A stretch of 64,000 nucleotides of DNA from Micromonospora sp. NBC_01740 (lineage in GTDB: Bacteria; Actinomycetota; Actinomycetes; Mycobacteriales; Micromonosporaceae): the NCBI RefSeq assembly GCF_035920365.1, contig NZ_CP109150.1, positions 6,758,001 to 6,822,000 of the forward strand. The letters are read 5' to 3'. Positions 1-8,868 of this stretch are shown here, one piece after another; positions within the stretch are counted from its first letter, which is position 1, and each line of letters begins with the position of its first letter. Made by a program: the position numbers and the translations under genes. The notes under the pieces are model-generated. The model was not told the DNA's origin and searched no databases. It saw nothing but the letters and a program-made list of their open reading frames with translations.

Positions 1-1636
1 CCCGGGTCACCGCGTCCAGGGTGCGTTGCAGCCGCACCTCCGTGGCCGGGTCGACCGCGCTGGTCGCCTCATCCAGCACCAGCAGGTCCGGGTCGGCCAC
101 GTACGCGCGGGCCAGCGCCACCAGCTGGCGCTCCCCCACGCTCAGCGCCTCGCCGCGCTCCCCCACCGGCGTGTGCAGGCCCGACGGAAGCCCGTCCAGC
201 CAGTCCGCCAGCCCCAGCTCGGTGAAGGCCGCCGAGAGCTGCGCGTCCGTCAGCTCCGGGCGGGCGAAGCGGACGTTCTCCGCCACCGTGGCGTCGAAGA
301 GGAAGCCGTCCTGCGGCACCATCACCACCCGCGAGCGCAGCGAGCCGAACCGGACCCGCTCCAGCGGCACGCCGGAGAGCAGCACCTGGCCGGCGGTCGG
401 GTCCATCAGGCGGGTGAGCAGCTTGGCGAAGGTGGTCTTGCCGCTGCCCGTCTCCCCCACCACCGCCACCCGGCTCTTCGCCGGGATCTCCAGGCTGACG
501 TCGTGCAGCACGGGCGGACCCCCCGGGTACGCGAAGCGCACCCCCGCGAAGCGGATGTCCAGCGGGCCGGACGGCAGCTCGCGCCCCTGCTCGCCCGGGT
601 CGGCGACGTCCGGCTCGACGTCCAGCACGTCCAGCACCCGGCGCCAGCCCGCGATGGCGTTCTGCGCCTCGTTGAGCACCTCGGTGGCGATCTGCACCGG
701 CTGGATGAAGAGCGTGACCAGGAAGAGGAAGGCGGTCACCTCGCCGATGCTCAGGGTGCGGTCGGCGCCGAGGGTCACCCCGAGCACCACCACGCCGGCC
801 AGCGCCAGGCCGGCCGCCAGCTCCCCGACCGAGCTGCCCATGATGCTGATCCTGATCGCCCGCTGCTGGGCCCGACGCTGGCCGTCGATCGCCTCGTCGA
901 GCCGGCGGGCCGTCCGGCCGGCGATCCCGTAGGCCCGGATCACCGGCGCGCCGACCACGCTCTCCCCGATCGCGCCGAGCAGCGTGCCTGTCCGCTGCCG
1001 GACCACCCCGTACGCCCCGGCGAGGCGGCGCTGGAGCCGCCGGATCACGAACACCGCGGGCAGGAAGGCGGCGAAGACCACCAGGGTCAGCTGCCAGGAG
1101 TACGCGAACATGACAAGCGTGGTGACCGCCAGCTGACCGAGGTTGATCACCAGGATCACGCCGCCCCACTGGAGGAACTGGGTGATCTGGTCGACGTCGC
1201 TGGTCACCCGGGAGACAAGCGAACCGCGCCGCTCCGACTGCTGGTGCAGCATCGACAGGTCGTGCACGTGCCGGAACGCCCGGATCCGCACGTTGGCCAG
1301 CGCGGTCTCGCTGACCGTGAAGAGCCGGCGCATCATCAGGTAGCCGCAGATCGTGGTCACCACCAGCACCGCGACGGTGGCGGCGACCACCGTCCAGACC
1401 ACGCCCAGGTCCAGGCCGCCGACGATGCCGTTGTCGATGCCCTGCTGCACCGCCACCGGGACGGCCGCCCGGCCGACCATGTAGACCAGGGCCAGGCCGA
1501 GCGTGCCGGCCAGGCCGACCCGCAGCTCCGGGGAGAGCGCCAGACCGCGGCGCAGCGTCTGCCACGTCGTCTCGGTCGTCTCCGGAACGTCGACGGCCTC
1601 GGCCTCGGCCTTCCGCGTGTCCGTGGCAGTGGTCAC
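1..1636 (-). CDS. ABC exporter half-transporter, catalytically competent partner (3' end cut by window)
   Basis: Type IV (ABCB-like) exporter subunit with a fused membrane domain and ATPase; about 545 residues are visible and the C-terminus runs off the left edge. The membrane domain fills roughly residues 25-330. The ATPase shows Walker A GETGSGKTT (about 391-399), a non-canonical signature LSVGERQ (about 497) and an intact Walker B with catalytic glutamate, LLVLDEATSAVD (about 518). The start is GTG at 1636, chosen because AAAGG of the upstream repeat lies about 8 bases before it. It follows the 634-aa ABC gene by 55 bases and is probably co-transcribed. The intact Walker B pairs with the degenerate one of its neighbour, so a heterodimeric exporter is inferred. 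Substrate unknown; the H-loop lies outside the window. Confidence 0.9.
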   Translation of the reverse strand, partial: MTTATDTRKAEAEAVDVPETTETTWQTLRRGLALSPELRVGLAGTLGLALVYMVGRAAVPVAVQQGIDNGIVGGLDLGVVWTVVAATVAVLVVTTICGYLMMRRLFTVSETALANVRIRAFRHVHDLSMLHQQSERRGSLVSRVTSDVDQITQFLQWGGVILVINLGQLAVTTLVMFAYSWQLTLVVFAAFLPAVFVIRRLQRRLAGAYGVVRQRTGTLLGAIGESVVGAPVIRAYGIAGRTARRLDEAIDGQRRAQQRAIRISIMGSSVGELAAGLALAGVVVLGVTLGADRTLSIGEVTAFLFLVTLFIQPVQIATEVLNEAQNAIAGWRRVLDVLDVEPDVADPGEQGRELPSGPLDIRFAGVRFAYPGGPPVLHDVSLEIPAKSRVAVVGETGSGKTTFAKLLTRLMDPTAGQVLLSGVPLERVRFGSLRSRVVMVPQDGFLFDATVAENVRFARPELTDAQLSAAFTELGLADWLDGLPSGLHTPVGERGEALSVGERQLVALARAYVADPDLLVLDEATSAVDPATEVRLQRTLDAVTR

Positions 1637-1643
1637 CGGGCTT

Positions 1644-1695
1644 GCCTTTCGTTCGCGACTGCGGGGCTCCGCTGCGCTGCACTCCTCGCGCTCAC
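1644..1695 (-). repeat. Intercistronic repeat, family 1, copy A
   Basis: A 52-bp unit read on the minus strand. It starts at GTGAGCGCGAGGAGTG, whose TGA is the stop codon of the upstream ABC gene, and ends at GCGAACGAAAGGC, whose AAAGG is the ribosome binding site of the next gene. The middle differs from the copies at 35276-35376 (GCAGCGCAGCGGAG in place of AGCTTGCGAG). Confidence 0.85.
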
Positions 1696-3596
1696 CGGTC
1701 CACCTCGATTTCCAGGCCCGACGTCAGCGGGGCGACCTCGTCGTACGTCTCGTCCTTCGCGTGGTCGACCTCGGCCTGCTCGTAGGCGGTGACCAGGTCG
1801 GCGTAGCCCGGCACCGTGGCCAGCAGCTCGGTGTGCGGGCCGCGGGCGAGCACCCGGCCCTGTTCCAGGTAGACCACCTCGTCGGCCAGCGCGATGGTGG
1901 CCCGCCGGTAGGCGACCACCAGGATCGACGCGGCCGGCGCCCCGGCCTGCCCCGCCGAGGAGCGCAGCCCGGCCAGGATGGCCGCCTCCACGCGGGGGTC
2001 GACGGCGCTGGTCGCGTCGTCGAGGACCAGCAGGCGCGGCCGGCCGGCGAGCGCGCGGGCCAGGGTGAGCCGCTGCCGCTGGCCGCCGGAGAGCGAGGTG
2101 CCCCGCTCGCCGACCCTCGTGTCGAGACCGTCGGGCAGGGCCGCGACGAAGCCGTCCGCCTCGGCCAGCCGCAGCGCGGCCCAGACGTCGTCGTCGCCGA
2201 TGCCCGGCCGGTCCAGGGTCACGTTGGCCCGCACCGTGTCGTCGAAGACGAACGGCACCTGGGCGACCAGCGCGGCGGTGCCCGCCAGCGAGGCGGCGGT
2301 GAGCCGGCGGACGTCCACCCCGTCCACGCACACCGTGCCGGCCAGCGGGTCGACCAGCCGCACGGCCAGCGCGGCGATCGTCGACTTGCCGGAGCCGGTC
2401 GGCCCGACCAGGGCGACGGTCTTCCCGGCGGGCACGGTGAAGGAGACGTCGCCGAGCACCTCCGTGCCGGGCAGGTGCGCCTCGGCGGGCTCGTAGCCGA
2501 ACCGGACGCCCGCGAACGCGAGGGTGGCCGGGCGGGGGTCCGTCACGTCGAGCGCCGTGTCGCCGTACGCCATCTCGCCGGTCGCGTCGAGCACCCGGCG
2601 GACCCGGTCCCAGCCGGCGACGCTGCGCGGCAGCTCGGCCAGCACCCAGCCGATGGCCCGGACGGGGAACGCCAGCACCGTGAAGAGGAAGGCGACGCTG
2701 ATCAGCTCGGCGACGCTGATCGCGCCCTGTTGCAGCCGGATCGCGCCGACCACCAGCACGGCGAGGGTGCCGAGGCTCGGCAGGGCCTCCAGCAGCGGGT
2801 CGAAGACGCCGCGCAGCCGCCCGACCGCCACCAGCGAGTCGCGCAGCTCTCCCGCGCGGGCGGCGAACCGGTCGGTCTCCTGCGCCTCCCGGCCCATCGT
2901 CTTGACGACCAGGGCGCCGTCGAAGCTCTCGTGCGCGATGCCGCTGACCTCGGCGCGCAGCCGCTGGGCCCGGGCCTGGCGGGGGGCCATCCGGCGCGAG
3001 TAGGCGACGTTGAGCGCGAAGAGCGCCGGGAAGACCGCGACGCCGACCAGGGCCAGCGCCCAGTCGGTGGCGAAGAGCGACGCCACCGCGCCGACCAGCA
3101 TCACCAGGGTGCCGACCGCGAACGGCAGCGGGGCGATCGGGTACCAGGCGGCCTCGACGTCGGAGTTGGCGTTGGACAGCAACGTGCCGGTGGCGTTGCG
3201 GTGGTGCCACGACAGCGGCAGCTCCAGGTAGCGGCGGGTGACCCGGCGCCGGTAGGCGGCCTGGAGGCGGTACTGCATGTAACCCGCGCCGAGCCGGCGG
3301 CCGAAGATGCCGGCCACCCGCAGCACGCTGATGCCGAACAGCGCGACGGCCGCCAGGGCCAGCCCGCCGACCCCGACCTCGCCACGCTCGATCGCCGGCA
3401 CCACCACGTCGCCGACCACGGCACCCACCACGTAGGCGCTGGCCACCGTCATGGCGCCGAAGAGCACACTGCCGCTCACCGCGACCGCGAAGATGCGCGG
3501 CTGCTCCCGGATCGCCCGCCCGAGGACGGCCAGCCCCCGCACCAGCACGTCCCGACTTGTCCTGCTCGCCACGCTCTCCCCCGCCGTAAGCCGCAC
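1692..3596 (-). CDS. ABC exporter half-transporter, degenerate-site partner
   Basis: 634-residue exporter subunit: membrane domain about residues 30-340, ATPase domain about 365-600. Visible motifs are Walker A GPTGSGKST (about 400) and a canonical signature LSGGQRQR (about 504). Walker B reads LLVLDDATSAVD (about 524), with Asp where the catalytic Glu should be, and the switch region reads VVAYRRAT (about 560), with Tyr in place of the H-loop His. These are the marks of the non-hydrolysing site of heterodimeric exporters such as TM287/288. The start GTG at 3596 has GAGGAGG four bases upstream; an internal GTG at 3572 is an alternative. It is the promoter-proximal gene of the pair and diverges from the gene at 3718. 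Confidence 0.92.
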   Translation of the reverse strand: MRLTAGESVASRTSRDVLVRGLAVLGRAIREQPRIFAVAVSGSVLFGAMTVASAYVVGAVVGDVVVPAIERGEVGVGGLALAAVALFGISVLRVAGIFGRRLGAGYMQYRLQAAYRRRVTRRYLELPLSWHHRNATGTLLSNANSDVEAAWYPIAPLPFAVGTLVMLVGAVASLFATDWALALVGVAVFPALFALNVAYSRRMAPRQARAQRLRAEVSGIAHESFDGALVVKTMGREAQETDRFAARAGELRDSLVAVGRLRGVFDPLLEALPSLGTLAVLVVGAIRLQQGAISVAELISVAFLFTVLAFPVRAIGWVLAELPRSVAGWDRVRRVLDATGEMAYGDTALDVTDPRPATLAFAGVRFGYEPAEAHLPGTEVLGDVSFTVPAGKTVALVGPTGSGKSTIAALAVRLVDPLAGTVCVDGVDVRRLTAASLAGTAALVAQVPFVFDDTVRANVTLDRPGIGDDDVWAALRLAEADGFVAALPDGLDTRVGERGTSLSGGQRQRLTLARALAGRPRLLVLDDATSAVDPRVEAAILAGLRSSAGQAGAPAASILVVAYRRATIALADEVVYLEQGRVLARGPHTELLATVPGYADLVTAYEQAEVDHAKDETYDEVAPLTSGLEIEVDR

Positions 3597-3705
3597 CTAT
3601 CCTCCTCATCCTTACCGGTCCGAGCCAGCTCCGCCGCCCCGGACCGCTATGTCCACCGTCACGGCCGCCCGGCCCGCTCAGCGCGCCGAGTGGGCCGGGC
3701 GCGCC

Positions 3706-3717
3706 TACGATCGGGGC
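3706..3717 (+). promoter_or_regulatory. Leaderless promoter -10 box (TACGAT)
   Basis: TACGAT at 3706-3711 lies six bases before the ATG at 3718, so transcription should start at or next to the start codon. There is no Shine-Dalgarno sequence, which fits a leaderless mRNA. No good -35 box was seen. Confidence 0.6.
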
Positions 3718-4347
3718 ATGCCGCGGTACGCCCGAACGGAGCGCGAGGCGCTCGTCGACCTGATGCAGACGCTCGGACCGGACGCGCCGACGGTCAACGA
3801 GGGATGGACCACCCGCGACCTCGCCGCCCACCTGGTGCTGCGCGAACGCCGACCCGACGCCGCCGGCGGCATCCTGCTCCCGCCGCTGCGCGGCTACGCC
3901 GAGCGGGTGCGCCTGCGCGTCGCCGCGCGCCCCTGGCCACGCCTCCTCGAAGAGGTGCGCCGGCCGCCGGTGTGGAGCCCGGTCAGCAACCCGCTCACCG
4001 ACGAGCTGGCCAACACGCTGGAGTTCTTCATCCACCACGAGGACGTGCGCCGGGCCCGGCCGGGCTGGCTCCCCCGCGACCTGGGGGCGGGGCTGAACGC
4101 GGCGCTCTGGAAGCGGTGCACCGGGCTGGCCCGGCTGGCGCTGCGCCGGTTCCCCGCGGACGTCTTCGTCCAGGCGCCCGGCTACGGGGAGCTTTCCGTC
4201 GGCCGGGGCGGCGAACCCGTTCGGGTGGTGGGGGCGCCGGGCGAGCTGGCCCTGTTCCTCAGCGGCCGGCAGCGGGTGTCCCGGGTGCAGATCGACGGGC
4301 CGGCGGCACCGGCCGAGCGGCTCCGGGGCGCCAACCTGGGCATGTGA
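3718..4347 (+). CDS. TIGR03085 family (maleylpyruvate isomerase N-terminal/DinB-like) protein
   Basis: 209 residues. It begins MPRYARTEREALVDLMQTLG and carries TTRDLAAHLVLRERRPDA (about residues 31-48), the pattern of the mycothiol-dependent DinB-like fold, with a His in a metal-ligand position. A second HH pair lies at FFIHHEDVRRA (about 100). The length matches the family, whose members are annotated as putative metal-binding proteins of unknown reaction. The reading frame is open upstream to 3451, but the ATG at 3718 is favoured by the leaderless -10 box just before it. It diverges from the ABC exporter pair; no functional link is evident. Confidence 0.75.
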   Translation: MPRYARTEREALVDLMQTLGPDAPTVNEGWTTRDLAAHLVLRERRPDAAGGILLPPLRGYAERVRLRVAARPWPRLLEEVRRPPVWSPVSNPLTDELANTLEFFIHHEDVRRARPGWLPRDLGAGLNAALWKRCTGLARLALRRFPADVFVQAPGYGELSVGRGGEPVRVVGAPGELALFLSGRQRVSRVQIDGPAAPAERLRGANLGM

Positions 4348-4471
4348 CGCACTGCGCGTTAACGGTCACAGCACAATCCGGAAAAGCGGTTACCCAACGA
4401 TAGCGACCGATCCCTGCTCCCGTACGCTGTCCCGCGCCGTCCCGCCGTGGGGCGGCGCGACAGGGGGCACC

Positions 4472-5437
4472 ATGCGGACCTTCGCGGTCTCGGCGCTACG
4501 GGAACCCCCCTTTCCCGCGCGCCAGCACGACGCCACCGCACGGGTGGCGCGGGAGAGCACCGAGTGGGCGCTCGGCCACGGGCTGATCGCTAACGGGCAC
4601 CGGCTGCACCGGCTGCGCCGGGCCGACGCCGCCGGGCTGGCCGGGCGGGCCTGCCCGGAGGGCCCGGTGGAGGGGCTGCGGCTGCTGACCGACCTGGTCT
4701 CCTGGCTGTTCGTGATGGACGACGCCTGCGACGAGGACGGCCTCGGCGACTCCCCCACCCGGCTGGCGCCGACCGTCGCCGCCCTGCTGGACGTGCTGGA
4801 CGGCCACGGGGGACGGGCCGACGCCCCGGCGACCGAGACGGAGACCGTGGCCGGGCCGCTCGGCGAGGCGCTGGGCGACCTGTGCCGGCGGGCCCACGCC
4901 GCTGGCGGGCCCGTGGCGCTGCTGCGCTTCGTCGGCGAGGTGCGGGAGTATCTGCTGGCCCTGCTCTGGGAGGCGGCGAACCGGGAGCACGGGCGGGCGC
5001 CGGGGCTGGCCGAGTACGTCCAGATGCGCCGGCACACCGGAGGGGTCCACCCCAGCTTCACCCTCACGGAGCTGGCCGCCGGGGCGCTGCCGGACGCGAC
5101 CCACCGCGCCGAGCCGTCGCTGGTCGCGCTCGACCTGCTCGCCGCCGACCTGGTCTGCTGGTGCAACGACGTCTTCTCGTACGGCAAGGAGCACCTCGCG
5201 CAGCCGGACGTGCACAATCTGGTCGCGGTGATCGCCGCGGGGCGGGCGACCGGCGACGAGTCGTCGGCCCTGCGGGCGGCGGCCGACCGGTTCAACGAGG
5301 GCCTCTCGGCGTACCTGACGACGGAGGCGGCGCTGCTCGCCACCGGTGACGACGGCCTGCGGCCGGCCCTCACCGCGCGGCGCAACTGGATCCGGGCCAC
5401 CTACGACTGGTCGCTGGAGGCGGCCCGGTACGCCTGA
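4472..5437 (+). CDS. Class I terpene synthase
   Basis: 321 residues, a normal length for a bacterial mono- or sesquiterpene cyclase. The Asp-rich metal motif is DDACDED (about residues 82-88), the pyrophosphate-sensing Arg region is MRRHTGG (about 188), the NSE triad is NDVFSYGKE (about 232-240), and a C-terminal Arg-Tyr pair closes the protein. It should ionise a linear prenyl diphosphate with three Mg2+ and cyclise it; substrate and product cannot be read from sequence. The ATG at 4472 has AGGGGG six bases upstream, and TACGCT at 4425-4430 could be the -10 box. No P450, methyltransferase or prenyl diphosphate synthase is adjacent. Confidence 0.88.
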   Translation: MRTFAVSALREPPFPARQHDATARVARESTEWALGHGLIANGHRLHRLRRADAAGLAGRACPEGPVEGLRLLTDLVSWLFVMDDACDEDGLGDSPTRLAPTVAALLDVLDGHGGRADAPATETETVAGPLGEALGDLCRRAHAAGGPVALLRFVGEVREYLLALLWEAANREHGRAPGLAEYVQMRRHTGGVHPSFTLTELAAGALPDATHRAEPSLVALDLLAADLVCWCNDVFSYGKEHLAQPDVHNLVAVIAAGRATGDESSALRAAADRFNEGLSAYLTTEAALLATGDDGLRPALTARRNWIRATYDWSLEAARYA

Positions 5438-5530
5438 GCCGGGCGTCCATCCTCCGAGACGTGGCCCAGCCGTGATCCACAGGGCTAGCCGATGCCCGGG
5501 CGCAGGCAATACCCTTCGGTAACGAACGCC

Positions 5531-5550
5531 GACGTGACCGTGGTCACGTC
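5531..5550 (+). promoter_or_regulatory. Perfect palindromic operator candidate before the acyl-CoA synthetase
   Basis: GACGTGACC-GT-GGTCACGTC is a perfect 9-bp inverted repeat with a 2-base spacer, ending 25 bases before the ATG at 5576. TACCCT at about 5510-5515 could be the -10 box, which would place the palindrome just downstream of transcription start. A TetR- or GntR-type lipid regulator is a plausible binder, but none is encoded nearby. Confidence 0.55.
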
Positions 5551-5575
5551 TCCACCCCCGAAGGCGGCTACAGCG

Positions 5576-7402
5576 ATGGCTCTCGATGTACCGTACCGTT
5601 CCATCCCCGACATGTTCCTCAAGCGCGTGGCGGCGTCCCCCGACCGCGACGCCTTCGCCCACCCGGCCCCCGACGACTCCGGGCCGGTGTGGCTGACCTG
5701 GGAGCAGATGGCCCGTCGCGCCAAGGCGGTCGCCGCCGGGCTGCACGGCCTCGGTGTCGGCCTGGAGGATCCGGTCGCGATCCTGGCGAACACCCGGCTC
5801 GACTGGGTGATCGCCGACCTCGGCATCATGTGCGCCGGCGGCGCGACCACCACCGTCTACCCCACCACGGAGCCCGACGACGCGACCTACATCATCGCCG
5901 ACTCCGGCTCGCGGGTGCTGTTCGCCGAGAACCCGGCACAGGCCGCCAAGATCGCCGGTGCCGAGCTGCCGGCGCTGACCCACGTCGTGCTCTTCGACGG
6001 CGCCGCCGACCCGGCCGCCGCCGTCCCCCAGCTCACCCTCGCCGAGTTGGAGGAGCAGGGCACCCAGGCGCTGGCCGCCGAGCCCGACCTGATCGACATG
6101 CTGGTCGCCGGGATCGGTCCCGAGCACCTGGCCACGCTGATCTACACCTCCGGCACCACCGGGCGCCCGAAGGGCGTCGAGCTGCTGCACGGCGGCTGGT
6201 GCTGGGAGGGCGTGGCGCAGGTCGAGGTGGGGCTGCTCCGCGACGACGACCTGCAGTACCTCTGGCTCCCGCTGTCCCACTCGTTCGGCAAGACCCTGCT
6301 CTGCGGGGCGATCCACGTGGGCCTGCCGACGTACGTCGACGGCCGGGTCGACAAGCTGGTCGAGCTGCTCTCGGTGATCCGGCCGACGCTGATGTGCGGC
6401 GCGCCCCGGGTCTTCGAGAAGGTCTACAACAAGGCGGTGACCACCGCGCAGGCCGGCGGCGGCGCGAAGGCGAAGATCTTCGGCTGGGGCGTCCGGGTCG
6501 GCAAGGAGAAGGTCGCCCTGGAGCAGGCCGGCCGGCCGCTGCCGACGGGGCTGAAGCTGAAGTACACGGTGGCCGAGAAGCTGGTGTTCAGCAAGCTCCA
6601 GGCCCGCCTCGGCGGCCGGATCCGGGTGCTCGTCTCCGGCGCCGCCCCGCTCAGCCCGGAGATCGCCACCTTCTTCGCCGCGGCGAACCTGCCGATCTCC
6701 GAGGGCTACGGCCTCACCGAGACCAGCGCCGGCAACTTCGTCAACCCGCCGGACGGGCTGCGGATCGGCACCGTCGGCAAGGCGATGGGCGACCTGGAGT
6801 GCCGGATCGACACCGACGGCGAGATCCTGGTGCGCGGCCGGCCGGTGATGCGCGGCTACCACAACCTGCCCGAGGAGACCGCCGCCGCGTTCACCGAGGA
6901 CGGTTTCTTCCGCACCGGTGACATCGGCACCCTGGACTCCGACGGCTACCTGAAGATCACCGACCGGAAGAAGGACCTGGTCAAGACCTCGGGCGGCAAG
7001 TACATCGCGCCCTCGCACATCGAGGGGATGTTCAAGGCGACCTGCCCGTACACCTCCCAGGCGGTGGTGATCGGCCAGGCCCGCAACTACTGCACGATGC
7101 TGGTCACGCTGGACCCGGAGGCGATCAAGGGCTGGGCCGCCGGCACTCCCCTGGAGGGCCGCGACTACACCGAGATCGTCACCTCGCCGGAGGCGAAGGC
7201 CATGGTCGAGGGGTACGTGGCCGAGCTCAACGCCAAGCTCAACCGCTGGGAGACGATCAAGAAGGTCGCCATCCTGCCGCGCGACCTGACCATCGAGGAC
7301 GGCGAGATCACCCCGTCGCTCAAGATCAAGCGCCGCGGCGTGGAGAGCAACTTCGCCGGCGAGATCGAGAAGATGTACGCGGGCACGCTGGCCGAGCTCT
7401 GA
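5576..7402 (+). CDS. Long-chain fatty-acid--CoA ligase (AMP-forming)
   Basis: 608 residues. It activates a fatty acid through an acyl-adenylate and transfers it to CoA. The AMP-binding P-loop is LIYTSGTTGRPKG (about residues 187-199), the A5-like motif is EGYGLTETSAG (about 375), the A7/A8 region is FFRTGDIGTL...DRKKDLVKTSGGKYIAP (about 440-480), and the C-terminal lysine context is PSLKIKRR. The architecture matches the FadD15/long-chain branch. The frame is open to 5492, but ATG 5576 (MALDVPYRSIPDMF) matches the family start and lies after the operator palindrome. It is monocistronic, ending in a bidirectional hairpin. Confidence 0.93.
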   Translation: MALDVPYRSIPDMFLKRVAASPDRDAFAHPAPDDSGPVWLTWEQMARRAKAVAAGLHGLGVGLEDPVAILANTRLDWVIADLGIMCAGGATTTVYPTTEPDDATYIIADSGSRVLFAENPAQAAKIAGAELPALTHVVLFDGAADPAAAVPQLTLAELEEQGTQALAAEPDLIDMLVAGIGPEHLATLIYTSGTTGRPKGVELLHGGWCWEGVAQVEVGLLRDDDLQYLWLPLSHSFGKTLLCGAIHVGLPTYVDGRVDKLVELLSVIRPTLMCGAPRVFEKVYNKAVTTAQAGGGAKAKIFGWGVRVGKEKVALEQAGRPLPTGLKLKYTVAEKLVFSKLQARLGGRIRVLVSGAAPLSPEIATFFAAANLPISEGYGLTETSAGNFVNPPDGLRIGTVGKAMGDLECRIDTDGEILVRGRPVMRGYHNLPEETAAAFTEDGFFRTGDIGTLDSDGYLKITDRKKDLVKTSGGKYIAPSHIEGMFKATCPYTSQAVVIGQARNYCTMLVTLDPEAIKGWAAGTPLEGRDYTEIVTSPEAKAMVEGYVAELNAKLNRWETIKKVAILPRDLTIEDGEITPSLKIKRRGVESNFAGEIEKMYAGTLAEL

Positions 7403-7407
7403 GCCCG

Positions 7408-7450
7408 CGACGTCGGCGGCCCCACGTTCCGTACGGGGTCGCCGACGTCG
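7408..7450. terminator. Bidirectional terminator hairpin
   Basis: Arms 7408-7423 and 7435-7450 pair over 16 bp with one mismatch and an 11-base loop. The hairpin sits between the convergent acyl-CoA synthetase (ends 7402) and ltrA-like gene (ends 7469). There is no U-tract, as is common for actinobacterial terminators. Confidence 0.75.
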
Positions 7451-7468
7451 GACGGGCGGGGCGCCGTC

Positions 7469-8782
7469 TCACAGGTGGTGGCCCCGCCACCGCGTCTGCT
7501 CGGCCTCGGAGGCGAGCTGTTCCTCCAGCGCCACCTGCCGCACGCGCCGCCGCCGCGGGGCGTCGACGACCGTCTGCACCGCGACCGTCAGCACGGCGGC
7601 CACCGCCAGCATGGCCAGGGCGACCAGTTCCGGCAGTTGCCCGGCCACCGGGGTCAGCGCGACGAGCAGCAGGACCCCGCAGATCGACGGCCAGCGCGCC
7701 GCGCCCAGCATCCGGCTGCCGAGCAGGATCAGCGTGAGCAGGTAGAGCGCGACCCCGCCGAAGAGGGCCAGCATGTCGAAGCCGGGCAGCGGCACCCCCC
7801 AGCTCGGGGTCGTCGGGTCGGCGCCCTCGTGGATCAGCCCCTTGAGGCCCAGGGCGAACAGGATCACGCCCGTGATCAACGGCAGGTGCAGGTAGGTGTA
7901 CACGTCCCGGGCCAGCCCGGCGCGGGTACGCCGTTCCCGGGTGCGGTGCAGCACCTGCTCCATGGCCAGGGCGAGGGTGTCGAAGTACGCCCACCACAGT
8001 GCCGCGACCACCGCGATGCCGAGCAGCGCCGCGATGATCACCGGCCAGGTCAGCGGCAGGGCGGGGGTGGGGCCGGGCCCGATCCCCAACGCGATGATCG
8101 ACTCGCCGAGCGCCACCATGATGATCAGCGCGTGCCGTTCGGCCCAGTGCCCCGCCGAGAGCACCGTCCAGCCCGCGCGGTGCTGGGCCAGGCCGGAGCC
8201 GTACTCGACGCCGAGCGCGGCGAGCCACAGCACCAGCCGCAGCATCATCTCGGCGCGGCCGTCGAGGAGGCGCTGCGGCACCAGCGCGGCGGTCAGGATG
8301 AGGCCCGTCGCCAGCAGGAACGGCAGGGCCAGCACGGGCATCCGCCGGCGCACCTCCCGGTCGGAGCGGACGGCCCAGAGGAAGACCGTCACCTGGGTCG
8401 CGCGGACCAGGAAGTAGCAGACGGCGAAGACCACCGGGCCGGGCAGCCCGCCGGGGCGGTCGACGAACGCCTTCGGCAGGCTCAGCGCGAGCACGAAGAC
8501 GGCGGCGGAGACGACGAACCCGACCAGCGGCGCGAACCCCTGGTCGGTGCGGACCACGTTGCCCAGCGCGGCGAAGCCGCTCCAGCACCACCACAGCAGG
8601 GCGAGCACCACCAGGAGCTGGACCAGTCCGCGCGGGGTCGGGTTGTTGGCCGTCACCGTGGTGACGTTGAGGAAGGCGAAGACGAAGACGAGGTCGTAGA
8701 AGAGTTCGAGCCGGGTGGTGCGGGAGCCCGGTGCGCTCGGCAGGATCCCGCGCGGCCACCGCGCCCCCCGAACGTCCTCCAC
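7469..8782 (-). CDS. Low-temperature-requirement A (LtrA) family membrane protein
   Basis: 437 residues, mostly hydrophobic, with 11-12 predicted membrane helices. The N-terminal RTTRLELFYDLVFVFAFLNV (about residues 20-39) is the hallmark LtrA motif, followed by ALGESIIALG and WWAYFD in the middle of the protein. The biochemical role of the family is unknown; LtrA was named for cold growth in Listeria. GTG 8782 is chosen because GGGAG lies about 10 bases upstream and the LtrA motif begins soon after. The frame continues upstream into the neighbouring mocR region, but that extension is out of family. Confidence 0.85.
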   Translation of the reverse strand: MEDVRGARWPRGILPSAPGSRTTRLELFYDLVFVFAFLNVTTVTANNPTPRGLVQLLVVLALLWWCWSGFAALGNVVRTDQGFAPLVGFVVSAAVFVLALSLPKAFVDRPGGLPGPVVFAVCYFLVRATQVTVFLWAVRSDREVRRRMPVLALPFLLATGLILTAALVPQRLLDGRAEMMLRLVLWLAALGVEYGSGLAQHRAGWTVLSAGHWAERHALIIMVALGESIIALGIGPGPTPALPLTWPVIIAALLGIAVVAALWWAYFDTLALAMEQVLHRTRERRTRAGLARDVYTYLHLPLITGVILFALGLKGLIHEGADPTTPSWGVPLPGFDMLALFGGVALYLLTLILLGSRMLGAARWPSICGVLLLVALTPVAGQLPELVALAMLAVAAVLTVAVQTVVDAPRRRRVRQVALEEQLASEAEQTRWRGHHL

Positions 8783-8868
8783 CTGCGCAGTCTCCCAGCC
8801 CCGCGGCGGGGCGCAGGCGCGATTGACCGACCCGGCGGCCCGTTCCGGCCGGCACGCCGGCCCGGCCC

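Noticed and set aside
1692..3596. ABC subunit as an inactive gene because of lost catalytic residues
   Set aside because: The losses are exactly those of the degenerate site in heterodimeric exporters and are complemented by the adjacent subunit.
1503..4403. Long open frame opposite the ABC genes (966 codons), and similar long frames such as 60414-63086
   Set aside because: In 73% GC DNA the frames opposite real genes stay open. These have skewed Arg/Pro/Gly composition, no domains and no ribosome binding sites, and lie over clear coding genes.
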